Assembly (NCBI RefSeq): GCF_900323545.1
Contig: NZ_OOHN01000008.1
Coordinates: forward strand, 2,916,019 to 2,980,018
Source: Actinomyces sp. Marseille-P3109
GTDB taxonomy: Bacteria > Actinomycetota > Actinomycetes > Actinomycetales > Actinomycetaceae
DNA length: 64,000 nt
Direction of reading: 5' to 3'
The position numbers and the translations under genes were made by a program. Under the pieces are notes generated by a model, which did not search any database, was not told where the DNA came from, and saw nothing but the letters and a program-made list of their open reading frames with translations. Shown in pieces: positions 1 to 9,366 of the stretch. Positions within the stretch are counted from its first letter, which is position 1. Every line of letters starts with the position of its first letter.

Positions 1-102
1 GCGCGGCCTGGCTTCCTCTGCGGTCAGGTCCTTGCCCATGCCGGCAAAAATGACGTCAGAGAACTGGGCCGAGTCGTACTCAACGTCAGACAGGTCAAGC
101 AT
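1..102 (-). CDS. Hypothetical protein, N-terminal part only (runs off left edge)
   Basis: An ATG at 102-100 on the minus strand opens a frame of 34 codons that leaves the window. The visible start reads MLDLSDVEYDSAQFSDVIF, an acidic stretch with no recognised motif. A good ribosome site (AAGGAG, 8 nt upstream) supports this start. It lies at the end of the element that also holds the Rep gene at 1317-2720, so it may be element cargo. The function is unknown. Confidence 0.5.
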   Translation of the reverse strand, partial: MLDLSDVEYDSAQFSDVIFAGMGKDLTAEEARPR

Positions 103-485
103 GATGAACTCCTTAATGTACAGTAACCGATACGAACAGACGTTCGGTTGGATGTGTGGCGACGCTCGTCGTAATCGACAGTAACCACCATTCTGATGGC
201 CGTCAATGCCGAGATGATGCGGAACATCGGTTGGGGCGCCCAGTCGCCTAACGGACGTGTTCAATCGTGCGTGCGCATAATCTGCAGACCGATTATGTGT
301 ATAACCGGTACGGTACCTATCGCACTGGAGGCCTGAAGGTCTTGCTGTGCCTCAAATCTCGGGCGGCGTCTAGGCGCAGGAAAGTTGCCGACGAAGCGCT
401 ATCGCGACGAATCTGGCTGTGCCGAAGCTGGTGAGTGCCGCGTGATGGGCGGCGAAAGGTAGTCACCCTAGTCAAAATGTGATGT
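103..485. other. Non-coding gap with a palindrome
   Basis: No credible gene is seen here. A perfect 7-bp inverted repeat (CATAATC at 276-282, GATTATG at 291-297, 8-nt spacer) could be an operator for the divergent genes on either side. The motif ACAGTAACC occurs near 119 and again near 179. Nothing else stands out. Confidence 0.4.
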
Positions 486-512
486 TTGACACATCTAGCG
501 GTTCGGTAGCAT
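486..512 (+). promoter_or_regulatory. Candidate promoter for the HTH gene (leaderless)
   Basis: TTGACA at 486-491 and TAGCAT at 507-512 lie 15 nt apart (16 if TTTGAC at 485-490 is used). Transcription would begin at about 519-520, exactly at the ATG, and no Shine-Dalgarno sequence is present. This fits a leaderless transcript. The spacer is slightly short. Confidence 0.45.
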
Positions 513-519
513 CGCGGTC

Positions 520-816
520 ATGGATGACCAGCAGCGCGAGAGATGTCGAGCCAGCTGTGAGGCGATGGCCGCGGGGGCGATCGCCGCCGCCAGGGCGCTA
601 GCTGATGGGGAGACTCGACCTGACCAGCCTGACCGGCAGGTCGTCGAAGCTCTGAAGGCGCTGGCGACTGCTCAGACCACCCTCACGGAAACGCAGCGAG
701 CACTCATCAACGCAGCGCTAGATGCGGGCGTGAGTGTGAGGAGGACGGCGGCGGCGGCTGGGCGACCAGTGGTAACGGTGCAAAAATGGCGGAAAGACGC
801 CAAAGAATTGGATTGA
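520..816 (+). CDS. Small helix-turn-helix-like protein
   Basis: A 98-residue protein. Residues 1-55 form an alanine-rich amphipathic helix region. Residues 56-95 resemble a helix-turn-helix of the 'AGVSVRRTAAAAGRP' type ending in VQKWRKDAKELD, as in small DNA-binding or excisionase-like proteins of actinobacterial elements. The start is the ATG at 520, placed at the predicted transcription start without a ribosome site. Two strong hairpins follow the gene. No exact family is recognised. It may regulate the element that also encodes Rep, but that is inferred from position only. Confidence 0.6.
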   Translation: MDDQQRERCRASCEAMAAGAIAAARALADGETRPDQPDRQVVEALKALATAQTTLTETQRALINAALDAGVSVRRTAAAAGRPVVTVQKWRKDAKELD

Positions 817-842
817 CCGTAACTTCTCTCTACAGGATCAAG

Positions 843-863
843 GGGGCCGCCTTCGGCGGCCCC
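843..863 (+). terminator. GC-rich hairpin after the HTH gene
   Basis: A perfect 9-bp stem (GGGGCCGCC / GGCGGCCCC) with a TTC loop lies 27 nt after the stop codon of the HTH gene. No T-run follows, but U-less hairpins often act as terminators in high-GC actinobacteria. Confidence 0.6.
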
Positions 864-864
864 G

Positions 865-900
865 GTGGGCGGCGCGCTCCTCGCGTCGCGCGCCGCCCAC
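865..900. terminator. Second long hairpin in tandem
   Basis: A perfect 13-bp inverted repeat (GTGGGCGGCGCGC at 865-877, GCGCGCCGCCCAC at 888-900) with a 10-nt loop sits one base after the first hairpin. It is probably a tandem or bidirectional terminator between the HTH gene and the minus-strand genes. A structural role in plasmid-type replication is an alternative. Confidence 0.5.
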
Positions 901-1316
901 CCACTAACGTGCTTGTGCCCTGCGTCGCGAAGTGCGGGACACGGATCGAAAGAACCGCAACATCACACCGAGAAACCCGGCACGCCACGAGATACCGCCC
1001 CTACACCACATCAGCACCAGCGCAGCGATGATGAGGCACCGCCGCGGGCCGGAGGGTAGGCGGGCCTGATGAAGCGAGCCCGAGCGCACGCGCGTGACCA
1101 GGACAGAATCGCGCAGCAGCCAGTGTTAGCGGCGAGACGCTCACCGCCATCCTCAACGACAGCCGACATCGTCGCGCTGCCGGTCATCCATGGCCGGATG
1201 ATCCGACCCCAACAGTGCGGAAATCACCAGCCAGGAAGCCATCAAGGTGCCGCCTGCCGGAGTCACCATTCTCTAAGCAACTCTGGTCGCCACCGAGGCC
1301 GCAACAGTTATCGCAC
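901..1316. other. Eroded region downstream of rep
   Basis: No intact gene can be defended here. On the minus strand, 904-1089 encodes 61 residues from a GTG with a hydrophobic segment (CLIIAALVLMW), resembling the small membrane proteins next to rep in actinomycete integrative elements. A second minus frame starting near 1190 seems to lead into it with a frame change. I read this as the remains of one or two small element genes. Confidence 0.3.
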
Positions 1317-2720
1317 TCACCCGCCGTCGAGCATGATGCGTGACCCGGGGTCCGGAGGAGCCCAAGCCAACGCGGTACCAGGATCGCGCTCGATCTCACC
1401 GCGGATACGTCGCGCGTCCCGCGACCAGGACGTGGCCGATGCGTGCCGCCACATAACACTGTCGCCTAATACGGAGCCTCGAGCCCGTGAGCAGTAGTCC
1501 TGTCTACGCCGACGGCAACGCGTGAGACTCAAACGATCAGGGCTCCAGTCCCGCGACGTACTGAAAACCCTTCCGTGCCAACCGAATGAGCGGTGTCCGC
1601 CGCCACGACACCGATAGGAGCGCTGCAACCGCGAGTTGTGTGCCTCGCAGCATCGGCGATGACGAGCACCATCCGCTCCACCGCCAGGACGACCGCACCG
1701 CCAGGCATGTGCAGCCTGAGTCATCCGTCGAATGTGACTGCGCCGGGCAATCTCATCAGGTGACGGGGTGCATGGCATCTCCTCGTCATCGCCATCAGTG
1801 CCGGCAGCAACTACGTCCTTGAGAACGTAATTGATGACCTTCGACATATAACCTGAGGCTCTATAAGCCTGCTGCTTCGAGCCAATCACGTCGGCGCGGA
1901 GCTGAGTACCCCATCGCAGAGTCCGGCCCGACGGAGAGGAGGTGGACACGTCTGCGCAAATCCTCTCCAGAGTCGACGCGCGCTGAGAGCCAGGCTCGGA
2001 CCAGAGGAACCGCCGGTCCGCCCCGGTAACGCCGAGATCGACCTCAGACACCGACGGCGGCAGCGAGATCAAGACATGGAAATGGATCAAACCGCGACTC
2101 TGCCATTCTGCGACCCGAACATACGACAACCGAGCCGAAGAGGTGCCCGTCACCCGGGCCAGCCAGTCCGACAGTGCGTCCGTGGTGCGCGTGAAAAGAC
2201 GCGGAGCACATCCGTTGAAGTCGACCGCGCCGCTGTAGTCGTATGAGGCGAGGTCAATAGGGACGCCACGTAAAGGCGAGTCATGACGGTGGCGCCGACC
2301 GCACTTGCACCGCGGCGGAGCACCCGGGGTCGGCGACTTCGGCACCCGGTGGACCTCCCCGAACGAAGGCGCGGTCAGAGTCAACAGCACGAACCTCTCA
2401 CCGGCATCAACCCGAGCCCGAAGGCCGCTGTACACGACAGCTCTGACGTCGCCTCTATACAGACGTGCGCAAGACGGACACGACAGCACCGAACGTGACC
2501 CACAACGGATACCAACGACGCCAGACCGTCCCGATGCCTCGTCGTCGTAGCGCATCGGGACGGGGTGCCGACACGGCAGACGCGCAAGCAAGGCCTCGTC
2601 CTGCGCGGCGAGATCAGTATCACCCTCTAGCCTCGCTCTAACCATCTCCTTCAGCACCGGGCCAGTCAGACGATCAGCCTCCGAGAGATCCCTGGCCATC
2701 AGCGCCCGAAGAAGGTTCAT
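1317..2720 (-). CDS. Rolling-circle replication initiator, RepSA-like
   Basis: This 467-residue protein resembles the replication initiators of pSAM2-type actinomycete integrative elements, which nick the element origin through an HUH endonuclease. Visible marks are a cysteine-rich segment (residues ~73-84, CGSRSVLSCPSC), the motif FVLLTLTAPS (110-119), the metal-binding HFH (213-215) and a candidate catalytic tyrosine in YMSKVINYVLKDV. A typical late motif, FGWHGRVFSTSRDWS, is also present. The start is the ATG at 2720, preceded by GGAAG. The upstream in-frame ATG at 2756 abuts a tRNA fragment and lacks a ribosome site. The stretch between YMSKV and FGWHG looks scrambled, so compensating frameshifts are possible and the protein may be inactive. 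No integrase or excisionase is visible beside it. Confidence 0.72.
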   Translation of the reverse strand: MNLLRALMARDLSEADRLTGPVLKEMVRARLEGDTDLAAQDEALLARLPCRHPVPMRYDDEASGRSGVVGIRCGSRSVLSCPSCARLYRGDVRAVVYSGLRARVDAGERFVLLTLTAPSFGEVHRVPKSPTPGAPPRCKCGRRHRHDSPLRGVPIDLASYDYSGAVDFNGCAPRLFTRTTDALSDWLARVTGTSSARLSYVRVAEWQSRGLIHFHVLISLPPSVSEVDLGVTGADRRFLWSEPGSQRASTLERICADVSTSSPSGRTLRWGTQLRADVIGSKQQAYRASGYMSKVINYVLKDVVAAGTDGDDEEMPCTPSPDEIARRSHIRRMTQAAHAWRCGRPGGGADGARHRRCCEAHNSRLQRSYRCRGGGHRSFGWHGRVFSTSRDWSPDRLSLTRCRRRRQDYCSRARGSVLGDSVMWRHASATSWSRDARRIRGEIERDPGTALAWAPPDPGSRIMLDGG

Positions 2721-2771
2721 ATGCGCTTCCGAACCGGTCGCTGACACAGACGTCATGTATACTGCGCCCGA

Positions 2772-2814
2772 ACTCCTAAAGCGGGTGTCGTTGGTTCGAA
2801 TCCAATCGAGGGCG
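2772..2814 (+). other. 3' half of tRNA-Arg(CCU): probable attachment-site remnant
   Basis: The sequence runs from an anticodon loop CTCCTAA (2773-2779) through a paired T arm (GTTGG, TTCGAAT, CCAAT at 2790-2806) to a 3' acceptor strand CGAGGGC and discriminator G (2807-2814). Upstream DNA cannot form a D arm or a 5' acceptor strand, so this is only the 3' half. Such halves are left where integrative elements recombine with a tRNA gene. It lies just outside rep, so the element extends leftwards. Confidence 0.6.
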
Positions 2815-2982
2815 CGGACACGACCAGTTCCTGCCGTCGTCGGATATCTCCGGTGGAATCCGGCCGGCCTCGGTAGACGTTGGTCGACGGTGGGCTCGCT
2901 GTCGGCCGGTGCTGGCCCACGGGCCGGCCACGCCCCGGTGCGTCTCCACACCCAAGGGCCAATGGGCCTATATCTTGAGCGT

Positions 2983-5900
2983 ATGACGCCTTCGTTCTTC
3001 TCCTTCGGCCGCAAGCGGCGCGATGCTGCCCTCCGGGAGGACGAGCGCAAGGGAGCCGGAGCCTCAGGCGGATCGGATCAAACCGCCAGCCGACGGCGTT
3101 TCGCCGCCGACCTGGGGGCCCTGGCCGCGGCGCCGGCCACGCCAGAGCCGGCCCCCGAGCCGCCGGCCCAGTCCGCCCCCGTGCGCCCGCCCTGTCCTCC
3201 TGGCGCAGCCAGCTGGTGGACCTGGGGGGTGTCGCGAGCCTGGACGACATCACCCTGCTCGACGGCGTCGTCGACCTCACCGCCGCGCACCCCTCCGGCT
3301 TGGCTCAGCTCTACGCCGGCCGCCCCACCCACCTGTCCAGCATCGTGCGCGAGCGCAACGCCCTGGGCGAGGCCCGCCAGTCCCTGCGGGAGGTCTCCGT
3401 CCGCACCGACATCCTCGCCCGCCAGTTCGGCGTCGCCCCGGTCTACCTGGCCATCGGGGTGGCCACCTGGAACGAGACGGTCCCTGAGGACGGAGAGGAC
3501 GACGGCGCCGTCCACCTGACCGATGGCACCTCGACGGAGGCCGCGGACCTCACCGCCCAGATCCCGCACGTCGAGCGCATCGCCGCCGAGCACGCCGCCC
3601 GCAACGCCCTGGCCGCCGCCGGCCTGACCGTCCCCGAACTGCCCTCGGGCCCGCGTGTGCGCACCGTCAACGCCCCCGTCCTGCTGCGCCCCGTGCGCCT
3701 GACCAGCGCCACCGCGGACGCCACCCTCACCCTCGACCCCACGATCGAGGTCAACCCGGTCCTCACCCGCGCCCTGCGCCGCTATCAGTGCACCACCGAT
3801 ATCGGTGACATCGCCCGCGCCGCCCTGTCCTCCGCAGGATTCACGCCGCGCTCGGCCCTGGCCCGCATCGGCGCCCTGGGACGCCAGTACCTGCCCGGCT
3901 TCGAGATCCACGAGCGGCTCGTCGTCGGAGCCTTCGTCCACCCCGGACAGGCCCTGGTGGAGGACTTCGACGCCGTCCTGGAGCGCTCGCGCACCTCCGC
4001 CCTGGTCGCGGCCATTGCCGGCGACGAGGACGCCCGCGACGCCCTGCGCATCGAGCTGCCCTCGCCGGTGCCCACCGATCGGGTCCCCGGCGCCGAGCGC
4101 GGTGTGGGAGACATGGAGCCCGCCCAGCTCGATGTCATCGAGGCGGTGGGCTCCGGAGCGAGCTTCCTCATCGACGCACCCCCCGGCTCCGACGTCGCCG
4201 GCACCCTGGCCGCCGTCTTCGCCGACGCCGCCGCCTCCGGTCGCACCGCGCTGCACGTGCCCGCCACCAGTGCCGACGGGCACGCCGTCGCGGCGGCCCT
4301 GCGTGAGGCGGGCCTGGGCTCCATGGTCCTGGACCTCACCGAGGACGCCGCCTGGCGCCAGCACGCCTCCGAGGGCATCCGCGAGAGCCTGGGCGTCCAG
4401 CCGCCCCAGCTCGACGTCGCCGAGATCATCTCCCTGCGAGACCGGCTCACCACTGTCCGCTCGCGTCTGGACCGCTACGTGCGGGCCCTGCACCGATCCC
4501 GCGAGCCCTGGTCGGTCTCCGCCTACGAGGCCCTCCAGAAGCTCGCCGAGCTCACCAGCCGCCGTGACCGCGCCACCACCCGGGCCCGTATCGCCGCCGA
4601 GCACCTGGGTCACCTCGACGAGGACGGCATGGACCGGGCCCTCACCCTCCTGCACCGCGGGCACGCCCTGGGGCTGTTCACCCCGGAGGTCTCCTCCAGC
4701 GCCTGGAACGGAATCCCGGTGGAGGACATGGACGAGGCCACCGACGCGCTCGTCCACCTGCGCGCCCTGGCCAACGACCTGCTGCCCTCCATCCAGGAGC
4801 ACGCGGCCACGGTCGCCCGCACCACGGGCCTCAGCCGGGCCCGCAACCTCGGCCAGTGGATCGAGCAGCTCGACATGTTCGACGGCGTACGCGAGTCCCT
4901 GGACGTCTTCCTGCCCGAGGTCTTCGAGCGCTCCGCCGCCGACATGGTCATCGCCACCGCCTCCAAGCGCTGGCGCGACGAGCGGGGCATCCACATGGAC
5001 GGCTCGAGGCGCCGTCGCTTCACGCGTCAGGCCAACGATCTTGTGCGCCCGGGCCGCGTCGTCGACGACCTGCACGCCGAGCTGGTCAAGGTCCAGCGCC
5101 GCCGCGAGGTGTGGCGCCGCCACGACCCCGACGGCGGCTGGCCCCGTCTGCCCCAGGGCCTGGACGAGATGCGGCGCACCGCCGGCCGGGCCCGAGGCGC
5201 CGTCGCCGAGGTCCAGCCGCTCCTGGGACGCGCCCAGGACTCACCGGTGCTCATGGATATGCCCCTGGAGGACCTCCTGGAGCTCGCCCGCTCCCTGGCC
5301 GCGGACGACCTCACCGCCCAGAAGCTCCCCGAGGTCAACCGCATCCGCACCGACCTCGAGGAGATGGGGCTGAGCGACTTCGTGGCGGACATGGCCGCCC
5401 GGAGCATCGAGGACGAGCAGCTCGAGCCCGAGCTCACCTACTGCTGGTGGTCCTCCCTGCTGGCCCAGACCCTCGCCGCCGACCCCGACCTCGGCGGCCT
5501 CGACGCGCGGGCCCTGTCCCACATGGCCGTCTCGCTGCGCGAGCTCGACGCCGCCCACACCCGCTCCCTGTCCGGCCCCGTGGCCCAGGCCTGTGCTCGC
5601 CGGGTGCGCGCCGCCGTCGAGCAGGACAAGGCCGACGCCCGTGCCCTGTACATCGCGCTGGCCCGCGAGGACGGCGTCCCGCTGCGGGAGATCATCGACG
5701 CCCACCCCATGGCCCTGCTGGCCCGGCCGATCTGGATCGTTCCGCCCACGCTCGTGCCCCAGATCTTCTCGCCCACGGCGGTGGTGGACCTGGCCGTCCT
5801 GGACGCCTCTACACCCATGCCGGTCCCGCAGGTGCTGCCCGCCTTCGTGCGCGCCGAGCAGGTGCTCGTCGTCGGCGACTCCCGGCGTGCGACGACGGGC

Positions 5901-7244
5901 CTGGCCGCCGAGCTCGGCCCGCTCCTGCCCGCCCGCACTCTGCCGACTGCCCGCAACAGCCTGGACGCCGGAATCGCTTCCTTCCTGGCGGCCAACGGCT
6001 ACGAGGGCGTCGTCGAGGCCGTCCCCTCCCCGCCGGGGGAGGCCCACCTGTCCCTGGAGCTCGTGGACGGACGGGGGATGCCGGCGCCCGGGCAGACCGC
6101 GGTCGAGACCGTGGAGGCGGAGGTCTCCCGCGTCGTCGACATGGTCATCGACCGGGCCCTGACCCGGCCCGAGGAGTCCCTGGCCGTCATCGCCCTCAAC
6201 CGCCTGCACGGCGACGCCCTGCGCTCGGCCATTGCCCGGGCGTCGGCCGGCGCGCCGGCCCTGGAGGCGTTCTTCGCCCCAGGCGCGGCTGAGCCCTTTA
6301 CCGTCGTCGAGCTGGCCGAGGCGCGCGCGCTGCGACGCGACCACATCATCATCTCGGTGGGCTACGCCAAGACCCCGCACGGGCGCACCATTCACAACTT
6401 CGGCCCTGTCTCCGACCACAGCGGCATGGTGGGGCTCGTCGAGGCCCTGTGCGCCTCGCGAGGCAGCACCCAGGTGGTCTCCTGCCTGGCCGCCGGCGAC
6501 ATCGACCGCGACCGCCTGCGCGCCCCCGGGGCGCGCCTGCTACGCGAGGTCCTGGCCCGCGCCGAGGACGCTTCCCAGACCGGCAACTCCGCCGGCAAGG
6601 TGCCAGACCGCCTCCTGGTGGACCTGGCCGAACACCTGTGGCGCAAGGGTCTGTCCGTCGTCCCCCGCTACGGGACCGACGGCGGTGTGCGGATCCCGCT
6701 GGCCATCGGCCACCCCGACTACCCCGACGAGCTACTGGTGGCGGTTCTGACCGACGACGTCGACTACATCTCCGAGCCCAGCCTGCGCCGGCGTGACCGG
6801 CACCGCGTTGAGCGCCTCGAGCGGCGCGGCTGGCGCGTCCACATGGCCTTCTCCGCCGGGGTGTTCGTGGATCCGGAGGCCGAGGCCAAGGCTGTCGAGG
6901 AGCTTGTTCTGGCCGTCCTCGTGGAGCGCCAGGGCGACGTTGCTCCGCCGATGGAGGCCGTGCCGGACCGCGTCGACGACTCGGCGCGTGCCGTCCCCGA
7001 GGCGTCTGAACCCGATCCTGGCGAGGTGCATGAGCGCACCGAACGCCCCCGCATTGCCCAGGGGCTGCCGCTGCAGGCCTACTCCGATGACCAGCTCGAC
7101 GACCTCATGGCCTGGATCCGCTCCGACGGCGTGGGCCGCTCCGAGGCCCGGGAGGTCGAGGAGCTGAGGTCGGCCCTGGCCCTGCGCCGCCGCGGTTCGG
7201 GCATCGACGCCGTCCTGGCCAACGCCGTGCGACGCACCCGCTGA
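2983..7244 (+). CDS. Giant helicase/nuclease-like protein with degenerate catalytic motifs (apparent frameshift near 3187)
   Basis: The main frame runs from GTG 3216 to 7244 (1342 codons). Homology continues upstream through a one-base shift to ATG 2983. The layout follows large DUF4011-type helicases with a C-terminal Vsr/PD-(D/E)xK-like domain. Every key motif is altered. The P-loop position reads IDAPPGSDVAGT (near 4170-4205) with no GKS. Motif II reads VLDASTPMP instead of DEAS. GDPKQ is replaced by GDSRRA. The QGDERD and ITRAR positions read ALRRD and LCASRG. The nuclease-like end (near 6640-6880) keeps RRDRHRVERLERRGWRVH but lacks the acidic active-site pattern. The frame is long and strongly GC3-biased, so the protein seems maintained, perhaps as a structural or regulatory pseudo-enzyme. 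A TATATC box at 2969 suggests a leaderless start. The frameshift fits loss of one C in CGCCCGCC; sequencing error cannot be excluded. Confidence 0.75.
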
Positions 7245-7253
7245 GCCGCCCGA

Positions 7254-7616
7254 GTGATCCCGAGCAACACAGTGCATGACGGTGACACTGCCAGTGATGT
7301 GGCCAATGCTGCTCCCCACGGCGCGCCTGCGATAGGCGGTGTGGACGGGGCCTCCACTGCGGATGTAGAACCTGCGCCGCACCATGACGGAGCTCCTGGG
7401 TGCAGAGGCGCCCGTCGTCGTCGTCGGGTCGTCGCCCTGTCCCCCGGGGACCAGGAACGTGTGTCCCGCGGCGAGAACCCCGAGGATCTGGCCCGGGCCG
7501 ACTACGAGCACGATGCCCTCAGCGGTATCGGTGGAGGACTCGATGCCCCCGAGACCGGTGGCGCCGGCTCCAACGACGCTCGCCTCAAACGCGATGTCCC
7601 CCCGCACTGGGGCTGA
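7254..7616 (+). CDS. Hypothetical acidic protein ending in PPHWG
   Basis: A 120-residue frame from GTG 7254, 9 nt after the helicase-like gene and probably in the same transcript. It has low-complexity Ala/Gly/Asp-rich sequence, then an acidic segment (NPEDLARADYEHDAL) and the tail NDARLKRDVPPHWG. As I recall, that tail resembles a conserved ending of small actinobacterial proteins of unknown role. No catalytic motif, signal peptide or membrane segment is seen. The ribosome site is weak. A 15-bp terminator follows. The opposite strand is also open here, but its protein looks like antisense. Confidence 0.5.
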   Translation: MIPSNTVHDGDTASDVANAAPHGAPAIGGVDGASTADVEPAPHHDGAPGCRGARRRRRVVALSPGDQERVSRGENPEDLARADYEHDALSGIGGGLDAPETGGAGSNDARLKRDVPPHWG

Positions 7617-7679
7617 TATCGAGCAGCTGCGCGCGAATGCCGACAATTATTCTTTGGTGCTGCAAGAAGAGAAATGCGG

Positions 7680-7714
7680 AAGGCCCCGCCGATCACGCGG
7701 ATCGGCGGGGCCTT
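7680..7714. terminator. Bidirectional terminator between the 7254 gene and mscL
   Basis: A 15-bp stem (AAGGCCCCGCCGATC at 7680-7694, its complement at 7700-7714) with loop ACGCG. It lies between convergent genes and can serve both. Confidence 0.8.
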
Positions 7715-7745
7715 GAGATATGCGGCTATCGAATCGCTGCGGGAC

Positions 7746-8207
7746 TCACTGCCTGGGGGAGCGGTTGGCGGAGCCGGCGGAGAGCAGGTCGCGGATCTCG
7801 GTGAGCAGCTGGACGTCGGTGACCTCCTTGGCCTCCTCCTCGGCCTTCTGCTTGGCCATACGCTCCTTGACCTTGTTCATCGGCATGACAATGGCGAAGT
7901 AGACGGCGACGGCGATGAGGAAGAAGTTGATCACCGTGGTGACGATCGTTCCGGGCATCACGTAGCCGTCGGGGTTGGCGGCAAGCTCCTGAGCGGTGGC
8001 CAGGTGGAAGGTGTAGCTGCCCTTCTCATACAGGGAGAATGCTCCCAGTGAGTCGAAGTTTGGCTGGCCAATGAGCTGCCCGATGATGGTCATGATGACC
8101 TTCGTGATGGCATCAACGATCGGCTTGAAGGCAGCACCGATGATAACGGCGACGGCGAGTTCGAGGGCGTTGCCCTGCGCGATGAACTCCTTGAATCCCT
8201 TGATCAT
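7746..8207 (-). CDS. mscL: Large-conductance mechanosensitive channel MscL
   Basis: A 153-residue membrane protein that opens under membrane tension to release solutes after osmotic downshock. The N-terminus MIKGFKEFIAQGNALELAVA is the MscL amphipathic helix followed by TM1 (residues ~15-45, with the GAAFKPIVDAIT signature). TM2 lies at ~95-115 (TTVINFFLIAVAVYFAIV). A charged C-terminal helix (KVKERMAKQKAEEEAKE) completes the pattern. The start is the ATG at 8207, with AAAGGA upstream. An in-frame ATG at 8246 adds 13 residues that do not fit the family. It is a single gene with its own terminator. Confidence 0.95.
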   Translation of the reverse strand: MIKGFKEFIAQGNALELAVAVIIGAAFKPIVDAITKVIMTIIGQLIGQPNFDSLGAFSLYEKGSYTFHLATAQELAANPDGYVMPGTIVTTVINFFLIAVAVYFAIVMPMNKVKERMAKQKAEEEAKEVTDVQLLTEIRDLLSAGSANRSPRQ

Positions 8208-8312
8208 GGCGATCCTTTCGTAGCGGCGCGGGCAGGCGTCTGCCATGGGTGCGCCATCGGGGACTAGTAAAAGTGAAGCGCCTTATCATCCGTGTAAGGC
8301 GCCGCAGCGGCA

Positions 8313-9254
8313 TTACGGGCTCAGCACAATGCCGAGCGTGTTATTCGTAGCCGCGCCAACTACCAGAATAGCGCTACCGGCAGGAATGGCTAGTGTGATA
8401 AGTGTTACTTTCTTGTTTCCTGTCCACCGACTACCCTCCCCGACCTCCTGAATCATGATGACTCGCGCTCCGGTGCAGAGCACCGTACTGCGTTGTCCGA
8501 ATGACCCGACAGGCATTCCTTGGGAAAGGCTTTGAGAAGGCTTCTGAATTCCTGGTGACTCCTGGTTCGATGATGACGGTGACGATGAAGGTAAAGCCGT
8601 AGGCGTGGAATGAGCCGACTCATCAATGGTTGAACTGTTTTCCGGGCCGGTTTGCGCGGGTGCTTCCATCTGTCCGTCGGAGCCTGTTCCCGGTGCGCCG
8701 TTCGAGGCTCCGTCCTGCGCCTGCCCGATGACGTCGACCCGGGCGCCGGGGCGAGCGAGCTCGGCTCCGACGTCGACCGGCACCTGGACCAGTCGTTCGT
8801 CAGGTCCTAGCTGTTGGGCCATGTTTCCGCTGGTCATCGAGGTGGTCATAACGGTGCCCGGCTCCAGGGCGATGGCCGCCCGGGTCCCGACGACCTGCTC
8901 CTTGGAGGCCAGGCCGGACCGGGGGAGCGCTGATGGAGGGAGACTGCTCGTCGTGACGTCCTGCTCGGTGATGAGCGCCCCGGCGCTGACCGGTTGAGCC
9001 GCGACAAGCACCTGCCGCCCCTGTGCGGGCCCCGGACGCAGCACGCTGAGCGCCACGAGGACAGCGGTTCCCAGGCATACGGCCACAACCAGGTGGCGAT
9101 GACGCCACAACAGGAGCGAGGGGCGCTGCGTGGCAAGCCTGCTGCCGCGAGACGACGGCCGGACGGTGGACCCGGATGACCGGGGCGATCTGGGAGGCGA
9201 GCCGTGGGACGCCCGGCGGGATTCATGACGGGATGGACGGTGGCGGAGTCTCAT
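8313..9254 (-). CDS. SAF-domain protein, CpaB/RcpC-like
   Basis: A 313-residue protein with an arginine/serine-rich cytoplasmic N-terminus (1-50), one membrane segment (~54-72, LVVAVCLGTAVLVALSVL) and an SAF domain (~82-150, containing AAQPVSAGALITEQDV and IALEPGTVMT). A serine/proline-rich linker (~185-250) precedes a second beta-rich domain to the end. SAF proteins of the CpaB/RcpC type act at the cell envelope in Flp/Tad pilus assembly, but no other tad genes are near, so the role is only inferred. The ATG at 9254 has GGAGG unusually close (1 nt). Confidence 0.7.
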   Translation of the reverse strand: MRLRHRPSRHESRRASHGSPPRSPRSSGSTVRPSSRGSRLATQRPSLLLWRHRHLVVAVCLGTAVLVALSVLRPGPAQGRQVLVAAQPVSAGALITEQDVTTSSLPPSALPRSGLASKEQVVGTRAAIALEPGTVMTTSMTSGNMAQQLGPDERLVQVPVDVGAELARPGARVDVIGQAQDGASNGAPGTGSDGQMEAPAQTGPENSSTIDESAHSTPTALPSSSPSSSNQESPGIQKPSQSLSQGMPVGSFGQRSTVLCTGARVIMIQEVGEGSRWTGNKKVTLITLAIPAGSAILVVGAATNNTLGIVLSP

Positions 9255-9366
9255 GCCTCCAGGATCAGGGCAGTGGTAACGCTCGGCGCGGTCCGGCTGT
9301 CAGGCCTGTGGACGGGCGCTGCACCAGCGGACCTGTGGCCCCCGGGCGCGCGCTTCTGGCTTGCTC

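Noticed and set aside
24..227. 67-codon minus-strand frame
   Set aside because: Covers the start and upstream region of the better-supported frame at 1-102, and has no ribosome site.
2730..2814. Complete tRNA gene
   Set aside because: Only the anticodon 3' side, T arm and 3' acceptor strand are present; no D arm or 5' acceptor can be formed.
3078..5123. 681-codon open frame on the minus strand
   Set aside because: It is antisense to the giant helicase-like gene, Gly/Asp/Val-rich without motifs, and due to GC3 bias.
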